NCBI GenBank assembly: GCA_000613465.1
Contig: BAJA01000005.1
Span: forward strand, 1-64,000
Length of the DNA stretch: 64,000 nucleotides
Reading direction: 5' to 3'
Source of the DNA: Bacteroides nordii WAL 11050 = JCM 12987
Lineage (GTDB): Bacteria; Bacteroidota; Bacteroidia; Bacteroidales; Bacteroidaceae
Below, piece by piece: positions 8,167 through 18,025 of this stretch (the stretch's first letter is position 1; the number at the start of each line of letters is the position of its first letter). Under the pieces are notes generated by a model. It worked only from the letters and a program-made list of their open reading frames with translations, was not told the DNA's origin and did not search any database. The position numbers and the translations under genes were made by a program.

Positions 8167-9839
8167 CTAATTCACTGCTATACTATTATATAGATAGCGT
8201 TTAATACTTCTCTTAGGTGTTTTTTCAAATTCTGTTGGGTAGAGTTGTATTTGACTTATCTTCTCATAGTTGGCTACAGTTGCATTCAGATTCTTTAGAT
8301 TTTCATCCATGATGGTTTTTAAATTGTCCGGTTGATTGAGGCCTAATGAATCTAAAGACTCGTAATCTGCATATACAAGGGCTACCAACTTCTTATTTCT
8401 TTCAATAACAAGACTTTCGAGAATGAAAGGCAGGTTATTTAGTTTGGCTTCGATTTCCTCCGGGAATATATTTTGTCCGCTCGAACTTAAAATCATCGTT
8501 TTCAATCGTCCGCGAATGAAGATATTGCCATTGGCATCCATGTTCCCAAGTCACCTGTGCGCAGCCAGCCGTCTTCGGTGAATACTTCCTTGGTAGCATC
8601 CGGATTTTTGTAATAACCGGTCATAACATTCTCACCCCGTACTTGGATTTCTCCTGTTTCAGCTTCGGGATTTTCTTTGTAAATGCGTGCTTCCATAATG
8701 TCAAGTATCTTACCGGAAGAGGTAGGGATAAATTCATTCCATGGGGCATAACTGATGAGCGGACCGCATTCTGTCATTCCGTAACCAATAGTAAATGGGA
8801 ATTTGATCTTGTGAAAGAATTCTTCTACTTCCGGGTTCATAGCAGCTCCGCCAATGATAATTTCTTTGAAACGTCCTCCTAATGCATCGATCAGCTTTTT
8901 GCGAATCTGACCATAAATCTGGCTATCAAGTAAGGGGATACTTAATGCCCATTTCATACCTTTTTTATTAATAAGAGGCTGGATCGTGTTTTTGTATATC
9001 TTTTCGATAACGAGCGGAACAGTGATTATCAGATTGGGTTTTACTTCCTCGAATGCTTTCATTATGATCTTCGGAGAAGGGGTTTTGCCGAGCAGGGTGA
9101 CGTGCGTACCTACAGCCGTAGCCGTCAGAAAATCGAACGCACAGCCATAAGCATGTGCTAACGGAAGGAAGGAGAGTACTTTATCTCCTTTTTTCAGTAG
9201 TTCGGTGCGGATTCCGAAGGTGACATTTCCTGCAAGATTGTTTCCTGTCAGCATGACACCTTTACTGAAACCTGTGGTACCGGAGGTATAGTTCAGCAAC
9301 ATGACTTTATCGTTGGAAAGCGTGGTATATTGCACATCTTCCCGGTGGAATCCTTTGGGGTATGCACGGTGCATTTCATTGTCCAGATGTTTGACGAATT
9401 TCTGTATCGTTTCACCGTCACGCTGATACAGACAACGGAAGTCAGTAAGCGAGAATACACCGCGGAGTCCGGTCAGTTTTTCTTCTTCGAGATTGTCCCA
9501 AATGGTATCGCTGGTAAAGAGAAAAACAGATTCCGAATGGTTCACAATATGATGTACGTCGTTCGGGTTGAAGTCCTGAAGAATCGGCACGATGATGGCG
9601 CCATAGGTGATTGTTGCCATATAAGCGATGCACCATCGGGCATTATTTTTTCCGATAACGGCTATTTTGTCACCACGTCGGAGGCTACAATGTCTGAATA
9701 ATAGATGAAGGCGGGCTATCTCTTCGGCCACTTGCCCGTATGTGTAACCAGAGTCCTCGTCATAGTCGGTATAACAAGGCAGGTCCCAGTTTTCTTGAAA
9801 GCTATTCTCGTATAGCTTAATAAAATTCTCTTTTATCAT
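8167..9839 (-). CDS. AMP-forming long-chain acyl-CoA synthetase (frameshifted in this sequence)
   Basis: The larger part (9839 to about 8541) has the adenylate-forming domain, with the P-loop-like [11 protein letters not shown], the core motif [10 protein letters not shown], and the hinge/adenylate motif [10 protein letters not shown]. The frame then breaks. Restoring one A at about 8541 reads [19 protein letters not shown] and continues into the C-terminal part that ends at 8167. The restored protein is about 557 residues, normal for fatty-acid or O-succinylbenzoate-type CoA ligases. It would activate a carboxylic acid with ATP and CoA; the FadD-like long-chain type is the best guess, but the substrate cannot be read from the sequence. 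Confidence 0.82.
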
Positions 9840-9979
9840 TGCACGTTTTTTAGTGAATTGTGCAAAAATAGGAATAATAATTTAATTAGGAATCAAAAAA
9901 TAGTAATTAAAGTCTATGAAGGGTTGAATCCTTTAGTTGTTAATTCCTAATTTTTAATACTTAATTCTCATAGATTGTG

Positions 9980-9987
9980 TAACTTTG
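9980..9987 (+). promoter_or_regulatory. -7 element upstream of mtaB
   Basis: TAACTTTG matches TAnnTTTG, 25 bp before the mtaB start. Just upstream (about 9884-9965) an imperfect inverted repeat TTAATTAGGAAT / ATTCCTAATTTTTAA lies between the divergent genes. Confidence 0.6.
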
Positions 9988-10012
9988 CATCCAATATGCG
10001 TTTGTTAAAATT

Positions 10013-11329
10013 ATGATAGATACCACTGTATTTCAGGATAAGACAGCTGTTTACTATACTTTAGGCTGTAAATTGAACTTCTCAGAGACTTCGACTATTG
10101 GTAAAATCCTGCGTGAAGCAGGTGTGCGTACGGTGCGTAAAGGCGAGCGTGCGGATATTTGTGTGGTTAATACATGTTCGGTAACAGAGATGGCTGATAA
10201 GAAATGCCGGCAGGCTATTCATCGGTTGGTGAAACAGCATCCGGGAGCTTTTGTTGTGGTGACGGGATGTTATGCGCAGCTTAAACCGGGCGATGTGGCG
10301 AAGATTGAGGGAGTTGATGTTGTGTTAGGTGCTGAGCAAAAGAAGGACCTGCTTCAGTATTTGGGCGATTTGCAAAAGCATGAAGCCGGAGAAGCGCATA
10401 CAACGGCTGCAAAAGATATTCGTTCGTTTGCACCTTCATGCTCACGCGGAGATCGTACCCGCTTTTTCTTGAAGGTACAGGATGGCTGTGATTATTTCTG
10501 TTCTTATTGTACGATTCCCTTTGCCCGTGGGCGGAGCCGGAACGGAACGGTTGCTTCTATGGTAGAACAAGCCCGTCAGGCTGTTGCCGAAGGTGGAAAA
10601 GAGATTGTACTTACAGGTGTGAATATTGGTGATTTTGGTAAGACTACCGGAGAGACTTTTTTTGATCTGGTGAAAGCACTGGATGAAGTGGAAGGCATTG
10701 AGCGTTATCGGATTTCTTCCATAGAACCCAATTTGCTGACGGATGAAATTATTGAGTTCGTATCCCATTCCCGCAGATTCATGCCACATTTCCATATACC
10801 CTTACAGTCCGGATCGGATGATGTACTGAAGTTAATGCGGCGGCGTTATGACACGGCTTTGTTTGCTTCCAAAATAAAGAAGATCAAGGAAGTGATGCCC
10901 GATGCCTTTATTGGAGTAGATGTAATTGTGGGTACACGTGGTGAAACGGATGAATATTTTGAAGATGCCTACCGCTTTATTGCCGGATTGGACGTGACCC
11001 AGCTGCATGTATTCAGTTATTCGGAACGTCCCGGTACACAGGCTTTGAAGATAGATCATGTGGTGGCTCCCGAAGAAAAACATAAGCGTAGCCAAAGATT
11101 GCTAACTCTTTCGGACGAAAAAACGCAGGCTTTTTATGTCCGTCACATCGGGCAGACAATGCCTGTACTTATGGAAAAGACCAAGGCGGGCATGCCGATG
11201 CATGGTTTTACGGCCAATTATATCCGGGTAGAAGTGGAAAATGATCCTTCGTTGGATAATAAAATGGTCGATGTGTTGTTGGGAGAGCTTAATGAAGATG
11301 GTACAGCGTTGAAAGGCACTATTCTATAA
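10013..11329 (+). CDS. mtaB: tRNA (t6A37) methylthiotransferase MtaB
   Basis: The 438-residue enzyme has the N-terminal UPF0004 domain with three Cys ligands (TLGCKLN, VVNTCSVTE, TGCYAQ), a radical-SAM core with CxxxCxxC (DGCDYFCSYCTIPFARG) at about 157-173, and a C-terminal TRAM region. This is the layout of methylthiotransferases that use two 4Fe-4S clusters. The NTCSVT and GCKLN wording favours MtaB (converting t6A37 to ms2t6A37 in tRNA) over MiaB or RimO. A glycosyltransferase gene follows after 5 bp, and mgsA after that, suggesting one transcript. Confidence 0.9.
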   Translation: MIDTTVFQDKTAVYYTLGCKLNFSETSTIGKILREAGVRTVRKGERADICVVNTCSVTEMADKKCRQAIHRLVKQHPGAFVVVTGCYAQLKPGDVAKIEGVDVVLGAEQKKDLLQYLGDLQKHEAGEAHTTAAKDIRSFAPSCSRGDRTRFFLKVQDGCDYFCSYCTIPFARGRSRNGTVASMVEQARQAVAEGGKEIVLTGVNIGDFGKTTGETFFDLVKALDEVEGIERYRISSIEPNLLTDEIIEFVSHSRRFMPHFHIPLQSGSDDVLKLMRRRYDTALFASKIKKIKEVMPDAFIGVDVIVGTRGETDEYFEDAYRFIAGLDVTQLHVFSYSERPGTQALKIDHVVAPEEKHKRSQRLLTLSDEKTQAFYVRHIGQTMPVLMEKTKAGMPMHGFTANYIRVEVENDPSLDNKMVDVLLGELNEDGTALKGTIL

Positions 11330-11334
11330 AGACT

Positions 11335-12366
11335 ATGAAAAAGATATCTGTTGTTATATTAAACTGGAACGGTTGTGACATGCTCCGCTCTTTTCTTCCG
11401 TCGGTGCTTTGCCATTCCGATAGGGATGATGTAGAGGTTTGTGTGGCCGATAATGGCTCTACGGATTCTTCGGTCGCCATGCTTCGGGATGATTTCCCAA
11501 TGGCTCGTTTGATCTTGTTGGAAGAGAATCACGGCTTTGCAGAAGGATACAATCTTGCTTTACAAAAGGTGGATGCGGAATATGTGGTTCTGCTTAATTC
11601 GGATGTAGAAGTAACGGAGAATTGGCTCGAACCACTTGTCAGCTATATGGATGCTCATCCTGAAGTAGCTGCCTGCCAGCCCAAAATACGTAGTTGGCGA
11701 CAGAAGCAGATGTTTGAATATGCCGGTGCAGCCGGTGGATACATAGACCGTTACGGCTATCCTTTTTGCCGGGGACGTGTGATGAATGAAGTGGAAGAGG
11801 ACCGGGGACAGTATGATACGATTACTCCGGTATTTTGGGCTACGGGAGCAGCTTTGTTTATCCGCCGGGCGGATTATATGGATGCAGGTGGACTCGATGC
11901 CCGCTTTTTTGCCCATATGGAAGAGATAGATCTTTGCTGGCGGCTTCGCTCACGCGGGAAGAGTATTGTTTGTATCCCTCAAAGTGTTGTCTATCATGTG
12001 GGGGCGGCAACGCTGAAAAAAGAGAGCCCGCGGAAGACTTATCTCAATTTTCGTAATAATCTTGTCATGCTTTATAAAAATCTTCCTCCACAGGAGTTGA
12101 ATAAGGTGATGCGCGTACGGGCTTTTCTCGACTATCTAGCCGCCCTTCAATACTTACTGAAAGGGCAGTTGGATAATGTAAAGGCAGTGTTTCATGCACG
12201 GAGTGAATATAAACGGCTTCGTTCTTATTTCTTGAAAGCCCGTGAAGAAAATCTGAGAAAAACTTATGTCGATTCTATTCCCGAACGAATAAAAAGCAGT
12301 ATCTTGTGGCAGTTTTATGTGAAGGGACGGAAACGTTTCTCCCAATTGTCTGACTTTAAAGGATAA
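11335..12366 (+). CDS. Family 2 glycosyltransferase
   Basis: The 343-residue protein starts KKISVVILNWNG, typical of GT-A family 2, with the nucleotide-sugar site ADNGSTD, a DxD-like LNSDVEV near residue 90 and an acceptor-side motif EEIDLCWRLR near 195. It resembles rhamnosyltransferase-like inverting enzymes that build surface glycans. The C-terminal 100 residues are basic and helical. There is no membrane helix, so it is probably cytoplasmic or peripheral. It lies 5 bp from both neighbours in a tight three-gene run. The sugar and acceptor are unknown. Confidence 0.85.
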   Translation: MKKISVVILNWNGCDMLRSFLPSVLCHSDRDDVEVCVADNGSTDSSVAMLRDDFPMARLILLEENHGFAEGYNLALQKVDAEYVVLLNSDVEVTENWLEPLVSYMDAHPEVAACQPKIRSWRQKQMFEYAGAAGGYIDRYGYPFCRGRVMNEVEEDRGQYDTITPVFWATGAALFIRRADYMDAGGLDARFFAHMEEIDLCWRLRSRGKSIVCIPQSVVYHVGAATLKKESPRKTYLNFRNNLVMLYKNLPPQELNKVMRVRAFLDYLAALQYLLKGQLDNVKAVFHARSEYKRLRSYFLKAREENLRKTYVDSIPERIKSSILWQFYVKGRKRFSQLSDFKG

Positions 12367-12371
12367 CGCAA

Positions 12372-12893
12372 ATGGAAAAAAAGTTAGTAAGGAAAATAGG
12401 TCTTGTGGCACATGATGCCATGAAAAGAGATCTGATTGAATGGGTGCTCTGGAATTCAGAACTGTTGATGGGACATAAGTTCTATTGTACGGGAACGACC
12501 GGTACGCTGATTCTTGAAGCATTGAAAGAGAAACATCCCGATGTTGAATGGGATTTTACGATTCTGAAATCCGGTCCGCTGGGAGGTGACCAGCAGATGG
12601 GTTCGCGTATTGTGGACGGAGAGATCGATTATCTGTTCTTCTTTACCGATCCGATGACGCTGCAACCACACGACACGGATGTGAAAGCATTGACCCGTCT
12701 GGCCGGTGTGGAGAACATTGTATTCTGCTGCAACCGTTCTACAGCTGATCATATCATATCAAGTCCTCTGTTTATGGATCCCGATTATGAACGGACTCAT
12801 CCCGATTATTCCGGCTATACGAAGCGGTTTGAAAACAAACCGGTAGTGACCGAAGCCGTAGAATCAGTAAAGAAACGAAAGAAAAAGAAATAG
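12372..12893 (+). CDS. mgsA: Methylglyoxal synthase
   Basis: The 173-residue protein has the methylglyoxal synthase landmarks: GLVAHDAMK near the start, the phosphate-binding TGTTGTL, and GPLGGDQQMG with the catalytic Asp. It converts dihydroxyacetone phosphate to methylglyoxal and phosphate, relieving sugar-phosphate stress. The C-terminus (SVKKRKKKK) is a lysine-rich tail beyond the core, about 20 residues longer than the E. coli enzyme. It is the third gene of the mtaB run. Confidence 0.93.
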   Translation: MEKKLVRKIGLVAHDAMKRDLIEWVLWNSELLMGHKFYCTGTTGTLILEALKEKHPDVEWDFTILKSGPLGGDQQMGSRIVDGEIDYLFFFTDPMTLQPHDTDVKALTRLAGVENIVFCCNRSTADHIISSPLFMDPDYERTHPDYSGYTKRFENKPVVTEAVESVKKRKKKK

Positions 12894-12895
12894 TG

Positions 12896-13079
12896 CTTCC
12901 CGCACGGGGAGGTTCGGCAGGCGATGGGGGACTCAAAAATGGGTTCCCTTCTGCGTTATCCCCGTGCTGAATTCAATTGATTTTTGACTGACATTCCCGG
13001 CTCCGGGGAACAGCTTCCTCCCCGGAGCCGAGGACACTCCTCCCCGGAGCCGAGGATATTCCTCCCCGGAGCCGGGGAA
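12896..13079. repeat. GC-rich palindrome array, 22-bp period (array A) with flanking inverted repeat
   Basis: GCACGGGGA (12902-12910) and TCCCCGTGC (12959-12967) form an outer inverted repeat that could end the mgsA transcript. Then come a reversed unit TTCCCGGCTCCGGGGAA (centre about 13001) and three units of TCCCCGGAGCCGAGGA type with centres at 13026.5, 13048.5 and 13070.5. Those last three are exactly 22 bp apart. The last unit, TCCCCGGAGCCGGGGA, is a perfect palindrome. Bases 12896-12927 match the left-edge repeat at 368-396 in reverse. Confidence 0.75.
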
Positions 13080-13119
13080 AAGTACTCAATGATGGGGTGA
13101 AATTCTTCCTCATTATCTC

Positions 13120-13491
13120 TCATGCTCTGGTGCAAAACATCTCCACACCTGCCGCATCAATATCTGCTCCCATGGGTGGATTCCGTTTGGACAACTTTAT
13201 TTCTACTTCTTCAATGGCAGGAAAATCCCGGAATAATCTTTCTGCAATACGTCCGCATACATGTTCCAACAGCTTGGAGGGGATTCCCATTTCTTCTTTC
13301 AATAGGGTATATACGTCGGCATAACTCACAGTATCCTCTACTGCATCTGTCGTAATGGCGTGTGCGAAGTCGACTTTTAATCTCAGATTGATATAAAACT
13401 CATTCCCCACAATCGTTTCTTGTGTAGCTACTCCGTGATGGGCAAAGAAGAGTATATTCTCTAAATGTATATAACTGGCGTTTATATTCAT
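13120..13491 (-). CDS. folB: Dihydroneopterin aldolase
   Basis: The 123-residue protein has the FolB pattern: HLENILFFAHHGVATQE near the N-terminus, VSYADVYTLLKEE in the middle, and the C-terminal strand EVEIKLSKRNPPMGADID with the pterin-anchoring region. It cleaves dihydroneopterin to hydroxymethyl-dihydropterin and glycolaldehyde in folate synthesis. Length is normal. It has its own promoter element (13527-13534), so it need not depend on the upstream acyltransferase gene. Confidence 0.92.
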   Translation of the reverse strand: MNINASYIHLENILFFAHHGVATQETIVGNEFYINLRLKVDFAHAITTDAVEDTVSYADVYTLLKEEMGIPSKLLEHVCGRIAERLFRDFPAIEEVEIKLSKRNPPMGADIDAAGVEMFCTRA

Positions 13492-13526
13492 GACTGTATT
13501 TAGGCTTGAAAAGATGAATACTTTTA

Positions 13527-13534
13527 CAAAGATA
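13527..13534 (-). promoter_or_regulatory. -7 element of folB
   Basis: On the minus strand TATCTTTG matches TAnnTTTG and lies 36 bp before the folB start. Confidence 0.6.
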
Positions 13535-13554
13535 CAACAAACCGGATAGAACTC

Positions 13555-14565
13555 TTACCTGATTCTTATCAAATCTTTCTGCGCCACCACCTGGGGCATT
13601 ACTTTCAGGAAGAAAGGCGTTACGGCAATGCAGATGCCCAATGTTATGAATAGTAGTGTGAAGGCTAATGCCCATTCGTTATGAATATACCGTGATACGA
13701 GTTGACCGGAAAAATGAAGTATCGGTGCGTGAATACCAAGCGTGATTACCGAATAACGTCCTAAGTAAGAGACTACAGGTATGTGCTTCACCCTCTTGCA
13801 CAGCAACATAATCATAAAGATACCGGCAAAAGCGGCTATATAGAACTGGAAGATATTGCCATGATAACTGTTGGTACGCATCCCTGGGGTGAAAGCAACG
13901 AAATACATGATGGCAAGTGCGGCAATGATAAACAGCGGGATCAGCTTGTCGAGCCGATGCGGAAAGAGAAAGAAATTGTAACGGCGTATCCAGAAACCTG
14001 CAACGTAGAATGGCAGAGCTGTCATGGCCACATCTATATACAGTGGCAGCTCAAAACGGTATTTTCCCATAAAGAAACCGATTGCTCCGATGAGTAGAGT
14101 GAGGGCAAATACCAGTTTCAGGTGTCTGTCTCGTAAGAAATGGAGTAAATAGAATAGAATATTACAATTGAACAGTGCAATCAGAAACCAGATAGGAGGA
14201 TTGAACTTGATTAAATCGTGCCTGTGAAACACAACAAGTAATTCACTCCATTGTACCGGCAGATGAAATACACCGGGGGCTATTTTCCATACGACATACT
14301 TTAGCAGAAAAGCTCCGACATAAAAAAAAGTGAATGGGATAAGTAGCTTGTTGATTTTACGAAGGAAGAAACCTGAGAAGCCTTCATAAGATTTAAAGAA
14401 GATACCGGATATGAAGAAATAAAGCGGCATGCGGAAACAAGATACCATGGAGTCTTCATCAAACTTGGTAAATGCTCCGCCAATGTGGGCCATAACTACC
14501 AGAATGATGCAAACGCCTTTGGTGAGGTCTACAAAGTCAATGCGTTTGCTTTTGTTATCTTCCAT
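13555..14565 (-). CDS. Membrane acyltransferase, family 3
   Basis: The 336-residue protein has about ten hydrophobic helices and the family start signature FVDLTKGVCIILVVMAHIGG, with the conserved His in the first helix. Acyltransferase-3 proteins move acetyl or other acyl groups onto surface sugars or lipids at the inner membrane. The reading frame ends at 13555, 63 bp before the folB start. An element TATCTTTG sits about 28 bp upstream of its ATG. The substrate is unknown. Confidence 0.85.
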   Translation of the reverse strand: MEDNKSKRIDFVDLTKGVCIILVVMAHIGGAFTKFDEDSMVSCFRMPLYFFISGIFFKSYEGFSGFFLRKINKLLIPFTFFYVGAFLLKYVVWKIAPGVFHLPVQWSELLVVFHRHDLIKFNPPIWFLIALFNCNILFYLLHFLRDRHLKLVFALTLLIGAIGFFMGKYRFELPLYIDVAMTALPFYVAGFWIRRYNFFLFPHRLDKLIPLFIIAALAIMYFVAFTPGMRTNSYHGNIFQFYIAAFAGIFMIMLLCKRVKHIPVVSYLGRYSVITLGIHAPILHFSGQLVSRYIHNEWALAFTLLFITLGICIAVTPFFLKVMPQVVAQKDLIRIR

Positions 14566-14592
14566 TGTTGTGTTTGTCTCATTTTATGGCCG

Positions 14593-14600
14593 CAAAGATA
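14593..14600 (-). promoter_or_regulatory. -7 element of the acyltransferase gene
   Basis: On the minus strand TATCTTTG matches TAnnTTTG and lies 28 bp before the ATG at 14565. Confidence 0.6.
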
Positions 14601-14622
14601 CAGGATATCTTGATAATAACAA

Positions 14623-14656
14623 CGCCTCTCCCGGATTGATTTAATAGGGAGAGGCG
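14623..14656 (-). terminator. Hairpin after malQ
   Basis: CGCCTCTCCC and GGGAGAGGCG form a perfect 10-bp stem 32 bp past the malQ stop. The T-run is better on the plus strand, so termination of malQ is likely but not certain. Confidence 0.55.
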
Positions 14657-14687
14657 CTTTTTATGAAAATCAGGAGATGACAGGAGT

Positions 14688-17390
14688 TTATTTTTCCGGC
14701 TTTCTTCCTGTCTGTTTAATCAACTCTTTTATTTTCTCGTTCAGGCTTTCTGCTTTCATCAGCTGTTCCAGCGTCAGATGCATGCGATAGCGCCAATAGT
14801 GCCGTGGGTTGGCAGGTATATTGATACGTTCTTCCTGTACGTTTGGATTACGCCATTTTCCATCTATTGCCAACCAGTCCTGCAAAGAGAGGATACAGAG
14901 GATGGAATTACTGTACAGGTGGTTGCGGACTACTTCCTCGCACAATTCCGGAGTAGCTACTGCCGGAGCAGCGCCGTAATGACCAAGCATGGTGTTGTAG
15001 TAACGCTGTGTCTGCTGATAATCTTCTTCCCACCAGCCACGTAAAGTAGACATGTCGTGCGTTGAGATGGTACAGACAGAACGGTACGGATATTCATTCA
15101 AATGACCGAATTCATAAGTTGGATTCTTTGGCATGCGCTGTATCTCAAGACTGAGAATACGCAGGTCATTCATTACCCAAGGGACGCAGTCGGGGATCAT
15201 GCCGAGATCTTCACCGCATACCAACATACGGGTAGATTGTGTCAACTGTGGCAACTTGTTCATTGCTTGCTGCTGCCAGAACTGGTTATGGCGATGATAG
15301 TAATACTGATCGTACAAACGGTTGAAGGCAGCTTTTTCCCAGTCGTTCAGCGAACGGTAGATAAAGTCGTGTTGTACGCTGATACGCGGGTGGTATTTAT
15401 CTGCTTCCTGACGGTCGGGGACAAACAATACATCACTGATCAGTGCGTACAGTCCGTCACGAATCCATATACTATCCTCGTCTGTTTTTCCGGCAAAGAA
15501 GGCTTCTACTTTACGTTGCGTGTCAAACTCATCACGCATACGGTATACCTCCCAGGTATCAGTTGGCTCGATAAATGTCTGTTTTACATAATCGGTGTGT
15601 GGTCCGAACACTTGTCCTAAGAAATATTCGTGTATATAAGGTTTCAGGAATTCTTCACGGAAAGGAAGTCCATAACTTTCTATCTCTTCCCGGCTCATTG
15701 GCAGGGCGGGTACAAACTGTCCTAATAGTCCGTGAACGGCATGCATCGGTATTTCCCAGATACGGAAGAAACCTAAAATGTGGTCGATACGGTAGGCATC
15801 GAAGTATTCCGCCATTTTACGGAAACGTTTCATCCACCAGCTGTAACCATCTTGTTCCATAACATCCCAGTTATAGGTTGGGAATCCCCAGTTTTGGCCG
15901 TTTACAGAGAAGTCATCGGGTGGGGCACCGGCTTGACCGTTGAGGTTGAAATAGTAGGGCTCCGTCCAGGCTTCCACACTGTTACGGCTGATACCGATAG
16001 GAATGTCACCTTTCAGTACTACCCCGTTTTCGCGGGCATATGTAGTCGCTTCAAGCAATTGCAGATGTAGGTTGAATTGGATATAGAAATAGATTGAGAT
16101 AAAGGGATAATCGACAGCTCCCGGTTGGCACATCTTTTCTATCTCCTCTGCGTTGTATACGTTATGGCGGGGCCATTCGCGGAAGTTAGGCGTTTTGAAA
16201 GCATCGCGCAGATAACTGAATACAGCGTATGGTTGCAACCACTCTTTGTTGGCTTCAAAGAATTTCTTGAATGCCTTGGAAGCTAACACCTTTTCACCTT
16301 CCTGGCAGAAGATAAGACGGAAGTATTCCCACTTTGTCTGATTCACTGCTTCGTAGTCAATTGTAGAAAGTGCATTCAGCTCTTTCTGCTTTTGATTAAA
16401 GGCGGCAGCTGCTTCTTTGTCTTTCAGTGTACCCATCTTTTTGAGATCGGCATACATGGGGTGAAAAGCATAGATAGAGATACTGTTGTACGGATAAGAG
16501 TCCGTCCAGGTGTGAGTCATCGTCGTATCGTTAATTGGCAGGATCTGTACTATTTTCTGGTTCGTACTTACAGCCCAGTCAACCATGCGTTTCAGGTCTC
16601 CGAAGTCTCCTACGCCAAAGCTCTTATCTGATTTTAACGAGAATACGGGCACAGCAACGCCGGCACCTTTCCATGCGGGGATATTAAAATAGACGTACCG
16701 GTCGGAGATGACAAGCGTTTCGTTCGCTTTCAATTCCGGGTTAGCCATATAGCGATTTGGATTATTTTCCCATGTTTCGGCACGTTTCTCCTTTTTATTG
16801 TAGAGAATGAATTTGTATTCCAGCGGGAATTTAAGTTTGCTTGCATCCATCTCAGCCTGCCATTCTGGGAAATTGATATCACTCATTAACAATGCTTTGT
16901 CAGGATTCCAATCGCCCAATACTTTCTGATTGCCGCAGATAGCCACACAATAGTCTTCGTTGATGCGTGGAGCATATGCTTTTATCACTAAGCTTTTTTT
17001 GTAACTTTGAGGTACGCCTGCTCTACTGTGATGTGCCAGCAATGATTCGGTAAAAGCTGAACTATAGAAGTACTGCTGTTCCGGAAGATTCTTCCAACAG
17101 TCATTGATGCAGTATCTTTTCTTACTGTCATCTGTTAGATATAGGCGGCGGGGAAAACTGTTCCACTCATTGCGGACCACTTTTCCGTCTTGCCAGATGA
17201 GATAACTATAGTTCACAAATTTTTCATTAGGGACTTGTATTTCAGTCTCTGCTGTCCAGTGAATTCCATCTACAGTGCGAAGGGGAATGGAGTATTCGGG
17301 ATTGTCTTCTCCCAATTCGGGGATGGAGCCCGTGACTCTTACTTCTTCTCCCCAGCTGGTACGATATTCAATATTAAATGATACTATCAT
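14688..17390 (-). CDS. malQ: 4-alpha-glucanotransferase with N-terminal starch-binding domains
   Basis: The 900-residue protein has two CBM20-type starch-binding modules (about 1-105 and 130-240) and then a GH77 catalytic domain. Visible catalytic segments are YRIDHILGFFRIW (nucleophile Asp), CGEDLGMIPD (acid/base Glu) and STHDMSTLRGWW. The extra modules and long catalytic domain match the DPE2-like type, which acts on maltose and soluble glucans, more than the short bacterial MalQ. There is no signal peptide, so it should work in the cytoplasm on glycogen or imported maltodextrins. It is monocistronic. Confidence 0.92.
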   Translation of the reverse strand: MIVSFNIEYRTSWGEEVRVTGSIPELGEDNPEYSIPLRTVDGIHWTAETEIQVPNEKFVNYSYLIWQDGKVVRNEWNSFPRRLYLTDDSKKRYCINDCWKNLPEQQYFYSSAFTESLLAHHSRAGVPQSYKKSLVIKAYAPRINEDYCVAICGNQKVLGDWNPDKALLMSDINFPEWQAEMDASKLKFPLEYKFILYNKKEKRAETWENNPNRYMANPELKANETLVISDRYVYFNIPAWKGAGVAVPVFSLKSDKSFGVGDFGDLKRMVDWAVSTNQKIVQILPINDTTMTHTWTDSYPYNSISIYAFHPMYADLKKMGTLKDKEAAAAFNQKQKELNALSTIDYEAVNQTKWEYFRLIFCQEGEKVLASKAFKKFFEANKEWLQPYAVFSYLRDAFKTPNFREWPRHNVYNAEEIEKMCQPGAVDYPFISIYFYIQFNLHLQLLEATTYARENGVVLKGDIPIGISRNSVEAWTEPYYFNLNGQAGAPPDDFSVNGQNWGFPTYNWDVMEQDGYSWWMKRFRKMAEYFDAYRIDHILGFFRIWEIPMHAVHGLLGQFVPALPMSREEIESYGLPFREEFLKPYIHEYFLGQVFGPHTDYVKQTFIEPTDTWEVYRMRDEFDTQRKVEAFFAGKTDEDSIWIRDGLYALISDVLFVPDRQEADKYHPRISVQHDFIYRSLNDWEKAAFNRLYDQYYYHRHNQFWQQQAMNKLPQLTQSTRMLVCGEDLGMIPDCVPWVMNDLRILSLEIQRMPKNPTYEFGHLNEYPYRSVCTISTHDMSTLRGWWEEDYQQTQRYYNTMLGHYGAAPAVATPELCEEVVRNHLYSNSILCILSLQDWLAIDGKWRNPNVQEERINIPANPRHYWRYRMHLTLEQLMKAESLNEKIKELIKQTGRKPEK

Positions 17391-17513
17391 ATATATTAGA
17401 TTTTGATTATGAACGATTGATTATGCAAGTATAAGACATTCTTTTTATATATTGTGTATCTGAATTCTTAGAAGTAATTTAAAATGTTATGCAAACGTTT
17501 GTGTTGGGATGTA

Positions 17514-18016
17514 CTTTTCTTTTGCCTTGATGCAAAAGAAAAGATCAAGGCTGCATTTTTTCTCCTACTCACTTCCTTCGTTTCGCTAAAGGGGCTCGAA
17601 CTCGCTTCGCTCAGACAATCGTCCCTTTTTAACGCTCCGCTACGGGCATTCGCTTAACGGAGAAAAAATGAGGCCGCAGCGGTTATGGCAGGACCGGGGG
17701 GATTTGGGTTATGTTTTGAGATCCTATTTACATATAGAACTTTAGAACCTATTTATCTTTTATTCTGTAACAGATAGCAAATAAATCGCTCCATAATTTA
17801 ATCTCATTCATACTATATTAGTGCATTCCTGCCGAATGGTTCCTCGGCCTCATTTACGTAGCGTTAAACAAAACTCCGGCAAAAAGCGTCAAAGGGGCGA
17901 TTGTCTGAGCGAAGCGAGTTCGAGCCCCTTTAGCTTTTTACCGGAGTTTTGTAGCGAAGTAAATGCAGCCTTGATCTTTTCTTTGGTTCTTTCTTTTGCA
18001 TCAAGGCAAAAGAAAG
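17514..18016. repeat. About 0.5-kb imperfect inverted repeat element
   Basis: The outer arms are CTTTTGCCTTGATGCAAAAG with a following ATCAAGGCTGCATTT on the left and the reverse complement on the right; the right arm carries about 10 extra bases. Further in, AAAGGGGCTCGAACTCGCTT at 17588 onward is matched in reverse by AAGCGAGTTCGAGCCCCTTT near 17911-17930. It lies between malQ and nrdJ, and no transposase is present. It is a palindromic intergenic element; smaller parts could act as hairpins at the nrdJ 3' end. No gene is supported in 17391-18025. Confidence 0.75.
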
Positions 18017-18025
18017 AATATCAAT

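Noticed and set aside
17514..18016. Insertion sequence
   Set aside because: Inverted arms are present, but there is no transposase frame and no target-site duplication could be identified.
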